Below are positions 26,901-38,900 of a stretch of DNA of 64,000 bases, piece by piece. The translations under genes and the position numbers were made by a program. Origin of the DNA: Platynereis dumerilii (Eukaryota > Annelida > Polychaeta > Phyllodocida > Nereididae); NCBI GenBank assembly GCA_026936325.1, contig JAPTHN010000038.1, positions 3,156,452 through 3,220,451 on the forward strand, written 5' to 3'. The notes beneath the pieces were generated by a model. It did no database searches. It had not been told where the DNA came from and saw only the letters and a list, made by a program, of their open reading frames with translations. The number at the start of each line of letters is the position of its first letter. Position 1 is the stretch's first letter.

Positions 26901-29900
26901 CTTCACATCAGTTTGCAATTAAAAGATAAAGTCAATCAATAAAAAATTAATAGGCTTTTATTCAAAATGGTCAACCGATTCCATTACTAATGTTTCTTGT
27001 TTTTACTGTCGATTTAAAAAAAATGTATCTATCTATCTATCTATCTACTTCCATTACATACTAAGTCTTAGTAAACCAACAATGTCCAACATCACTGAAA
27101 TATCTTATTAGTAGGGCCAAATCAACATCAAGACTGATACACTAATGGCTTATTCATTATGTCCCAAGGGCCCCTTGAACTGTTCCTAAGTTTTTCTGAT
27201 GTATTAATGTATGTCTGATCAAGGCCACGCTTCAAATTTTATTCATGTAATAACAGCTTACAAAGCAGTAACAGACCAAATTGACATCTACTGATAATTT
27301 ATATATTGCCTCATTCATTACACAAACTTCTCGGGGCCCCATTTTTCTGAGATACTTATTTTGCCTACCTAAATTTGCTGCAGCTCATTCATGCTGAAAG
27401 ACTCCCGAGTCCCCCTGAACTACTCCAAAATTTTTCAGATGCATAATTCTGCCTACCTCACTTTTAGACTTACTTTGAAGGGCCCCCACTGATACCTCAT
27501 TCATGCTGAAAGATTCTGGGGGCCCCCAAAAAAACTCCAACATTCTTCAGACACATAATTCTGCCTGCCTCACTTTTAGACTTACTTTGAAGGGCTCCCA
27601 CTAATACCTCATTCATGGGGAAAGACTCCAGGGTCGTCCCATAACTATTCCAACATTTTCAGGTAGTTGAGCCGCTAGGCCACCTCTTAAAATTTTTGTT
27701 TGATGCGTCCCTTCTTTTGAAAGAAAGCTTATAAATTTTTCATCTGTGGGGCCACTAAGGGAATTCAACATTTTTTGGACCAATAATGTATAATATTCTC
27801 TAATTGTATCAAACCGACGTTACAGAATTTAAAGGGCCCAAGGCCCCACTTCAGAGTTTTTGGTTACCTACCGTAGCTGTCTTATATTTGACGTGTCAGT
27901 TCTTTAGAAATTAATGCAGATACAAATCATACAATGTTAATTCATCCATGAGGGACCCCCAATGGAATTTGCTTTAATTGTTTTACCCCACTTTGGGAGT
28001 GGGGGCCTCCCTCGAGGGGTGGGGGCCCGCAGGGCAGCCCTAGCCAGCCCCCATGGTAGTTGAGCCACTGATCTGCTTTAAACTTAAATTAACTAAGCAG
28101 GTTTTGCAGTGTATGTGCACGGGAGAGCGGGGCACGTTGGACCTCGGGGCACGTTGGACCATTGCCAATATTTTTAAAATAAAACATGCGCAGTTATCCA
28201 AATCACCGATGAAGATACCTTTAGTGGTAATATTAAAATAAAATACTTCATGAGCATTCAAGGAAAAGTGTGAGTTCTATTTCAGGTTTCTTGATTTTCG
28301 GCATAAAAAGTGACATTTTCCAAGTCTCGATGGCTAGTTTACCCTTCTTAAAATATGGGGGATCTAGTCAGACAAGTCTCATTAATTGAAACCATCACCA
28401 CTTAAGTTTCCCGAGTTCACATTCAAACTAGTCAGCGAGATATGCACATTTTCATAAGAGGTTGGGACGGGGCAGGTTGGACCAGCATGGCCGGAGCACG
28501 TTGAACCATTATAAACTGGATTGACTGACAAAAAGTTATTGGCAAAATGCCAGCTGTGTAATTTTCAACTTTAATAGAGCACCTAAGTCATTCCTGTACA
28601 ATATGAGGGTAAAATCAATTCATAACCTGCTCTCAGAAATTTATTATATTATATTATTAATCTGCCAGCCCTTCTAGCTGAAACAAGACTTCTTAAAATT
28701 ATCTGGGTAAATATTCTGATATAATCATTCTGCAATGACACAAAAGCGTGTGTTGTGATCTGTGAGAATAAAATGTGGTGTTTGTTCACTTTCTTCTACG
28801 TTGCACCAACAAAAGAAATGTTCAAACTTATTTTTTTCAACAACTATAGAAGGTAGGTCCACTTGGTTTGGCATAAGGGTAGTTTAGATGTTTAGAAGTC
28901 TGTCAGTAAAACGATTTTTCAAATATTTACAGAAGTTTTTGATTGAGAGCCAAAAAATAAAAAAGCGGACCAACGTGCCCCGCTCTCCCCTACTGCACTG
29001 TGTTTGGAGTTTTTGAGTCACCATTTAAATTTTCTTACATAGCTTTTATGATTGTAAGAGAAATTGGGACTCATAGCACTTGACATATTTCAGTGAAGTT
29101 TCATAAATATGTATTTATATCAAGTTCAAATATTGTCATAACAATTAATACGTTTTTAGGTTAACCTGACATGGTAACATTATCTTAATGACATGTATGT
29201 TTCATGCAAACCACTCTCTGGACAAACCATAAAAAAATACACTTTCTCAATGCTAGTACGAATTTGAAACATCGCAACGAACAATTAGGAAAATTATATT
29301 TGATATCTAGTGTGTTAAACTGTTTTTTTTTCAATGGCATCCCAATGTGCCCCAGATGCCGGGGTTGGGACACATTGGGACAATTATTATCATGTCACAT
29401 TTTGCTGTCTAGCTGCAAAGGGGTAAGCGCAGTCTAATCTCTTATGCCTTGAATTGAAGCTCAATAGCATTGGCGATAGCCTATTCATGCAAACTTCTGA
29501 GTTGCTCTGTGTTTTCACAACTGCGATGTGTGTTTGGTAACTCTAGTTTTTATAAAAATATTCAGATGCATATTTTTAATCATTTCACATCTCCTTTTGT
29601 AGACAGCTTGTAACTCTTGCTCAACGTATTCGGTTTCAGCTTCAGAAAATTCAATCGATCATTCTTAAAAAGCGAAGAGTTTCTGTGGAATTAATTTTTA
29701 GAATACTGGACCTGAATACAATGTATATGTAAATTTAGAATATTTCTGAGGTGAGCTTGTAATTATTTAAACTACTTACGTAAACCACAATTGGTTGACC
29801 AGGCTTGAAAGACCGAATACCTCTTCCAAGCACCGAAACAGTGATGCCGTCTTTGTAAACTCTTGTCTCAGAGAAGCCACCTCTTGTAATCATCACGAAC

Positions 29901-32900
29901 CAGTCGTAAAATTCTCCGGTGACCACCAGGTCATGATTTGTAACGTCGCCCCAACGGTCTTTTATTTCTTGCATAGTGAAGTCAAATGGGACTTTTCTTG
30001 TCATCTGCAAAAACAATGCGATTGATTTAGCTGCTGACTAAAAACCTTTTACATTAGTTTTTAGTACCCGTTTCATTTAATAGTCAATATGTGTAAAGCT
30101 CAATAAGCCATCTCAGCCATGCCTTCATAAGCAAAAACGAAGGGATCTACAGGGAATTACATCGCACCAATTCAATTTCCAGCTATTGGTTTGCAGCCTG
30201 CTCCAATTTCATTCATTTAGAAACTAAGCCTGAAACAGACTTTTTTCTGAGACATGTTATTCTACAGATCAGAGTGTTATAGGTTATAAGTTTTCTGATG
30301 TCTATTTTCGGATCCCTGTAGAACATACGTTTGCCTAAAAAATCATGCTGAATGTCTAAAATTATGAAAACGGCTGTGAAAAATGCACTTGTCCGTGAGA
30401 TGAAAAAGTTATGTCGAGGTGTAAAGACAAATTTCAAATTCATAAATACTGAAAGTAGCATGACAGTTAGATTATATTTATTTGTTCACCTGTGTTCGCT
30501 TACATGATTTATTGTTTTGTATAATTCTCCATCCAGAAATTTTCCATCGAAGTCCCTCACCCGAAGCTTCAGGGTTGCGTTACCTTCACCGTACATGTAT
30601 GATCCACCATGTCTAAAGAAACATCAAGAAGTACACTCTAAAAAATGTTGGGACAAAATTGGTTTTTTAGATTCAAGATGGTTTTTTGAAAAACCAAATT
30701 TCAATGCAAAACCAACATAGATTTAAAAAAAAAAAACAATTTTGTCTGAAATTTTTTAGAGTGTATGTATGTAAATTGTGTTGTTTGTTATTTTTTGGAA
30801 TCAGCCTCAATCCCTGCCGGGTATAAGATGCAAAAATCATGGGTGACATGCTCACATCTGCAACAGCTAAAAACTCCTCCCCAAGCAATGCCACTCACCT
30901 AAACTGTCCACCTATCCTTATTGATCTATCCTGTCCTTCTGATAACAGCCAATAACAGTGAAACAGCTCCCTTATTTACGTTTTCTGCCTCTACTGTTTT
31001 TCCCCACCAGGGGCGCATGAATCTCCATCATAGTTCCGCTATTGCTCACATTTAGGACTGGCGCCACCGTCTGCCTTCCCGCCAAAAACATCCAGACACT
31101 CTTTACTTATATTACAATTATTACTCAAATGCAATTTCAAATGCTCAGCATGCAACACGGGGCCAGATGCCAATGCAGGTAGAGGGGTGGGGGGTTAATT
31201 ATTCACCATTATAGTCCCGCCCCAAATTGTGGGTAAATCTAGTTTAAAGAATATTTCTGTCACCATGTATCAGATAATTTAGAAATATAATTTGACTACT
31301 TACTCTGCATAGATGGTTCCCAACATCGTGTAGTCTGTGTCAAATATCTGCAGGGGAGTTGTTATATTGACTTCAATTTTATTTGTATCTGAACAATAGA
31401 AGATAAAATAGACAATGGGATTATTTTGAAATGTGGTCGATTCATTTATAATGCACAGTCAGTTATTATACATACAAATAATTTAAAAAAAGTCTTTATT
31501 AATCAGTTGTCTACTTACATCTAAATCGCATGAGGAAATGGGAATCATATTGGTGACCCTGAAAGTACAAAGAAGATAAATTTCAATGAGTGACATGTCC
31601 CTTTGGGTTCTGGAAATCAGACATTGTACGGAGATTTTATTTTCAAAACTGGCAACTTGTACTCACAAAAGCTTCTACCCGCATCGTCCATTGTCCAGTG
31701 TTGAAAGGGAATTGAACTTTAAAACTATTTTCATACAATCCTGCAAGACAGCAATAGTAAATCATTTGCGTAAGAGATTACACACTATGATAGGGGATAG
31801 GAAAAATGTAAAATATATATGATACTCCACCAGTTTTTTGTACGTATTTTAATATTTCACTGTGTCAAGTTTGTTTTCAATACTAAATGAGGGCCTACAA
31901 ATTACTTAAGTATGTCGAAAAACCAAAAAACACTATATAGGAATAAGAGGAGAGGTTGGTAAAATCTGATTTGGACACTGCCTATATGTGACAATGCAGA
32001 GCATTTTTTAAGGATTTTCGACTGGGAGACCGACGGAACTTTGTAGCGCCATGATGCGCGACATCTATCAATCAGCCAAAGATCAATAAGATATATTTGT
32101 GTAATGACATGCTTGCAAAAGGGACTTTGAACTGTTGAGCTGACTGCTAATTTATGATTTTGGCTGATTTCCACCAAAACTAACATTAAAAAATTTTAAT
32201 TTATAAAAATTTGAAATTGGAAGGATGGCATCAGCCAAAGTATAAAGGTATGGAAAGAAGAAAACTCACTTTCAAATGAACCCAACAAGAATTACAAATC
32301 ATGACAAACTAAATGTGAAATTAAAAAGTGTCTTTGGAAAAATTGGTCTCCCAGTGATACCAATTTGGCAATGACTGGGAGACCAAATCTGACCACTGGG
32401 AGACCATTTGGTCTCCCAGTTACTATGTTAAAAAATGCACTGTGACAATGATGGCCTTTTACATACTGACTTTCAGTATACTAAATTACTGACCTATATT
32501 CATAAATTACTGACCTATATTCAGTTGTTCATTCCTCCATCTTCTAACAGCGAAACCTTTGGCATCAATGACATAAACTGTAATTGGGCCGATGACCGGT
32601 AATAGGTCCGGTGTCACTCCAATCACCCTGAAATTGACTGTTTAATGTTTTTGTTATATAACCTATGCAATATTTGATAGATTGGACCCCAGATACAATA
32701 AATGGATGTCGGACTCGGAGTATTTTACTATAAGTGACGTCATCTATGTTGTTTTGGGTCAGCGCCCTCACCGGTCATGGCGCGCATCATATTGTAACGT
32801 CACGTCTAGACAATGATCAAGAGATCAATGAACTTCGCACTGGCTGCACTGGCTCCAGCAGGAGGGTGGCTAATCTTCTGAGGTTGAGGAAAACTCCACC

Positions 32901-35900
32901 CCCCCCCCCCCCCTCCGATTACTGGTTATTTTATGGTCACCAACTAACCAGCCAGTGCAGTGTTTAAATCCTACAGAAATTAATCATTTCACGACTTCCT
33001 GCAAATTGAGATGTTAATTTATCACCAAAACTGAGCAAGAAATCATTACTTTAAAACAAAAACTCTTGATGGTTTAACATCATCATGGTTACAACCATTT
33101 CCCATCCACAAGATAAAGGAAATAAATTGAAAACACAACAGTTTAAATAAGCTGATTAGTTGGAACTGGATCATCACCCTAACTTCAAACCCCCAGCTCC
33201 TCCGCCGCCACAATAAATTATTAATGGATGGATGACTGTGGCTAATATCTGTATTAATGCACTTAATTGGCAGGCTGATTAGGACCAGCACCACCAAAAA
33301 GAGTATCATAAAGTACCAATGTGAAGTATAGACTTATAGGAGGTCATTGTCAATAATGCCCCCCTGCCTCCTACACCTAAATGATGTGAAATGCATATCT
33401 CTGCAAGGCATGACTTCTGAACTTCACTTTTTGTTTCTTCATACTATAGGCCAGTTGATCTAGATTCTTTGTTAGGTGGTGACCATTTAATAATCAGGGG
33501 TTCCGGTTTCCTAAACAGGAAATTATTTAATTCACAGTAAAGGCGGCAATTATTTATTTTAGGCGCGAAGTACTGAATATTCATTCTAAATCAAGCATCG
33601 CTTATTTATTTCAAGACTGCCTGAAAGAATTTATTAACAACAACTGAGGAGAAAATTATCTATTTCAAAAAAACTCCAAATCCATTAGTTGAAATTTACT
33701 TCACACCAATCAAAGATGCACTTACCGTAATTCTTGTGCAGTTTTTTTTTAAATAAATGATTTCTTGCTCAGTTTTGGTGAAATAAATAAATTGCTTTTG
33801 GACAGTCTTGAAACCAATGATTTCTGGAGGGGGTATTTCTTAATAAGGTGATGCTTGATTTGGGAATGAACTTCATGGACTTCGAGGTCTTGAAATAAAT
33901 AATTATGGCCGCAAATACCATCAAATGAATAATTTCCTACCAAGGAAAACGCAAGCCCCCCCCCCCCTTGAGTATTGCACGTAAACCCAGTGAAAGACCT
34001 CCTCCTCCCTCCCCCCTCTCAAGAAAGAATTTGCCAATTGCTAGTCCCTCCTCCTCCTTCTATCCCAGAACCAATCACAGACATGAGGACTTGTTGACGT
34101 CTGCTGCTCTCGAGTGACAGAGACGTCAATCATATTTTTGGCGCCTCCAAATCAATGAAATTGTTGTTGTCTGGAAATGTAACAAATAAAACTATTTAAC
34201 AGACAGTTGCTTTTAAATAACAAAATATTATTTCCAGACAAACATAAGGTCTGATTTGTTGTTGCTCTAACAGCGTTTTGATTGGTGAATGATAATGACG
34301 CTTGATTAACCTTCTCACCTGAACATCTTAAACTTGATTAAAAATCACCTGAAGAAATCCAGGTTTACTAGAAAATCACGAAAATCTGCAGCATGGCTTC
34401 TAGAAAAGATACAGAGCTCTGGTTTTCAGCTAACCTCTTAATTTTTGAGTCCTATAATTATGAGGACTAGTCTGTTATGTGATACATTTATATTATATAT
34501 ACATTAATGTTTAGGGGCTGACCAGATGATCTCTGGGGGGCTATGGACTTATGGTTTAAAAAAAAAAGCTAGTTTCCCACTTTACGGTGAAAAAAAAGTT
34601 TGTTCCGGGGGTAAAATCCATAACTCCCCCCCCCCCCCAACTATCGTCTGGTCGGCCCCTAAGGGGCCTATCTTGAAATGGCCTGGGGGAAGTACCAGTG
34701 CGCGCACTGAATTGGGCAATCAGCAAGTCTCAATAGGCAGTTCAGAAGGTAATTTGCATCTGTGCGAAGTGATCCTTGGTGTAATTAATCAAATTGCAAT
34801 TCTACAAGTTTGAGCTTCTTTTGACATTCAATTCGCTTAATTGCAATCTTGGACCAGTCCCAATGTTCTTGACCGAGTGTCAGAGCTAATTACAATCACC
34901 TCCCCTCTTTCAGAGTTGTATGATGTCAATTTGCTTCATGACATCCTGACAGGGAATACCTGCCTATGTCAAGATGCTTCGTGAATGCGATTTTAACATG
35001 ATCAGCTTGATAATTCAAAAAATTTACTGTGGTATATCTGTTTGAAAATACAATATTAATTTGATTGATTTTTACATGAATATCAAGCTGAAGTTTGCTT
35101 CCCCTTTAAAGAAAGTTGGCTTGTTTGTTTTAAAATAAATTAATCTCACATATGTGGAAATAAATTGGGAATAAATCATTTGGCAAAATGTAATTTTGGT
35201 CTAAAATATAGGCCTACTTCTGGAAAAACTCCAATTACATGTTAGCAAAACTCAAGCAGCTTTCTGCATGAACATTGAATTGAAGAGACAGTCCCAACTT
35301 ACAATTAAGTTAGACAGAGTATTAAAATTATTTACTTCCACAAGAAGAAATGAAAATTGTCTGACCAGAACTCTTATCTCCGTCAGACAAAATGTCTGGC
35401 CAAAGTCAATTTGCTTTTGCGTGCACTGGGAAGTACCCAGGGGGGGGGGGGGTATAACGTATAACATGGGCTATTTGTCAGAGTCCATTCCAATGTGACA
35501 GTACTGCAATGCTTGCTGTGCCTGATATATAAAGCAGTTTCACGGAGACTGGTTATTTGTGGCTTTTCTTGTCTTCTGCATCTCATTCTCAATCATATCT
35601 ATTATATTAGGCCTAGGCCTAAATTGTCATAGTGCTGTCGGCATAGGACTTATTAAGCAGAATGACGTAATCTTTTTTAATGATCTGCCAGCCTACATAT
35701 TGGCATCATCAACACGGAATCTTGGCTGGAGACAACTGCCCGAAGCTAACGCAACGTTGCGTCAGCTTCAGGCAGCGTTTCCAGCCAACACGGAATCGAG
35801 TCTCTGTCTGTTCATGACGCCACCATCAATCTCTGTTGCCATGACGTCACCAATTCAAGTTAGTGCTTGCCATGACCGGTGAGGTCGCATGATAAAACAA

Positions 35901-38900
35901 CATAACGTCACGTAGGCCAGAGTCCGTCGTCAAGTCTATGATTGGACCTTATAAATATCAATCCATTCTAGCAACTTACCTTGAATTTCATCATCTGAAA
36001 GTAGAAATAAAATCGATTTAGAGTTATTTAACTTCAACTCAGTAAGTAAAGATATATTAATGGGTACATGTGGGATATTTATTTTTGGAGTGCTTTTTAG
36101 TTTTGCTTACCTCTCTCTAGAATGTAGTATATAGGTTTATCAGTTTTGGCAAAGATAGACAAGTATTTGGAATCAAATCGAAGGACTGTTGAGTTCCTGA
36201 AGACAACATCAGACACAATTTGGCCTCCGATGGTTGCCTGTCCTTCCAAGACCAGTCGATGTTCTCCTGGCCCTATTGAGTCTGGAACCTAGAGGGAAAA
36301 CGAAACTCTGAGTTATTGATTGTCAACTATTAGAATATCAGCGAACAGTCTTGCCATAAATTCGTCTTCTTTTTAAATGTCAGGGTGTCACATATATGCA
36401 ATAATCTGAAGACGGGCCTGTCATACTATCTACTATATTAGAAGGAGAGGGTGGTAAAACCTGATGTGGAGACAGTTGTCTCTGAGGAGGAGACCTTTTA
36501 ATGTTTCAGCAGAGTACTTGATCAGTGTTGACTTGGCAATGGGCAAAGGATGTCATAATCCATCTTTCTGAACTGAAACACTGAACCTAGTATCCTTTTT
36601 TGAAAAGTTGATATCCTTTCCTGTTTGTGTGACAGAAAAAAAACACCGACACAATAACCTAGATTTACATGTAGTTGATGGTTCTTCCATCAACTGCCAT
36701 CAAAACATTTGGCATTAATTGGACTGCTGATAGGTCTGGAGGTCTTTAAACATTGCAATATATCTATTATTTGTATATCCTACAATTCCTTGATAATATT
36801 TATATGGCAATAGTTAATACATGACAATATAATACACACATCAAGTTCCAGCTGTTTGGTAGTTGCATCCTGGAATTCCACGCTGGCCCGGGCATACTGG
36901 TGGCTGTCCTGGCTGAGGTGGGCAACAACCCTCAGTCCGTGATTAAATTTCTTGTGGATTGACACCCTCAGTCTGAATGTCATCGCCGGCCGGACGATGC
37001 GAGGGGACACTATCAGGTAACCTCTGTAATGAAAATTTCATGTTTGGTATATACATTAAAAAAAAGAAGAGAGCTCTATATATCGTATAGTATTATTCTT
37101 TTAAGTTGTGTTTTTGAGATATATGAAATTTTTTATCAGTGTCAAGAGCTTTAATCTAATAGGGATTCCAGTGGTGCATTTTCAAATGTCAAGATCTATT
37201 GGAGATTATTTTCAACCAGATACGTAACTACTAAGGGGGCCACCATTTAATCTCAAGGGGGGCTTGGAGCTTTTTTTAAAATAAATAATTTCTTGTTAAA
37301 TTTGGCAAAATAAACAAATTCTCTTCGGGCGATCTTGAAATAAATAGTTTTTAGCAGGGGTTTGTCTTAACACGGTGTTATTTGATTTAGGAATAAATAT
37401 TAAGGGACTGCGTGCTTGAAATAAATAATTACTGCCGCCGAGGAAAACTCAAAGCCCCCCCCTCCCCCCGATTATCAAATGGTCGCCCACTAACCATGCC
37501 CAGCTTTTACTTGCTGTGTAAGAATGGTGTTGATGATTACACCACATGACAGACGGTGGGTCAAACAAAATGCACATTTTAAGCTCCTGATATTAATTTC
37601 TTAAAGATGAAATCCTGTCTACAAGTGGACCACTGTTACATTGCCACTTCTTTTTCCAGCTTTGGCAGATCAGAACATATATGCTGTCATGTGTTGCCAC
37701 CTAGTGACTAGTGTGCTATTCCGCGAGCTCCTGCGAGCGGTCCATATCATTTCGGTCTGAGGAACTCATAAAATTTTGTCTGGAAGAAACCGGGGCTGTT
37801 CCTGAGTGTGCTGATGGCCTTGTCTACTTCCTTAGAGAATGTGATTGCCGAGTATGCCTGGTATACATCAATGTTGAATAGAAAATTTCGTGAATGTGGA
37901 AAGAAATTAGAGCTATTTCTTGGTACAGCAATGCTGTAGCATACAAAATCAACTTCAGCAGCATGCAGTTCTCATTTTCACCAGACTTGATGATACTATA
38001 ATTGTAGACACTGAGAATTTCTTTTTCTAGGACATGTATTCCATAGGGAAAAAGTGCATAAAAAATGTATTACAATCAAATACATGCTTGAATTTTTGGT
38101 TCATCGGGTTTTACTTGAAGTATTTTTTCCTTAGATATGACAAATTTGTAAATGGGTGAAGGAAAATAGATCACTTCTTATCTGAAAAGGAAATTGTGTC
38201 AAATGCTTTCCATATATGTTAAATTTGATGAAACAGATTAAATTTCATCAGAATAAAAAAGTTTTACTACTTTTTTCCTACTTGAGAAATAACCAATTTT
38301 TCCAAATAAAAACACTGCTGGCAAACCCGATGAACCAACGTTAAAGCTGCATATTTAATTGTGATTTTGTCTTGAATGCTTCATTTGGTGTGTGCCAAAT
38401 GCTGCAAGAGACTTCGGTGACTGTATAACTATCATGCAAAGGATATGGCATCAAAACTGATTATATGTTCAAAATTCATTAAATTTAGTATTTTGCCTCA
38501 CAGTTATTATGTAACTTTATTCCAGTCATAATTTTTTATCAGAATCCCTGCCACTTTTTACAGACTATAATTTTCTGAAAGTTTGGTGAAGATTGCATGG
38601 GCAAGTATTTCTTTTGTTATGATTAGTCACTATGATAGCCGTACAGTGAAGCATAACAACTGAGCATAATTACGGCCATGGCTGTAGAGTTAATTCTGAC
38701 AAATCGAGAATATTCATAGACCTGTCACACTCACAAATTCCTAAAACATTGCATAGCAAATTCACTTTTTGTTCTTCACCATATATTTAAAGAAAAAAGG
38801 ACTTTTTTACACACCATTACTCGTTGCAATAATACACCTTGGACCTGAAATTTATTCATTAATATTTGAATTTTATGCATAACGCAATATTGCTTGCGTA

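Noticed and set aside
32630-32637. nearer acceptor TTTCAG|GGTGATT for exon 5
   Set aside because: It leads to a stop in the phase set by exon 4. The upstream acceptor TTAAACAG keeps the frame and restores VNFRVI.
35559-35882. 107-codon plus-strand frame with a hydrophobic start
   Set aside because: Inside intron 4. The apparent signal peptide is a chance hydrophobic run and a hairpin sits in the middle of the frame.
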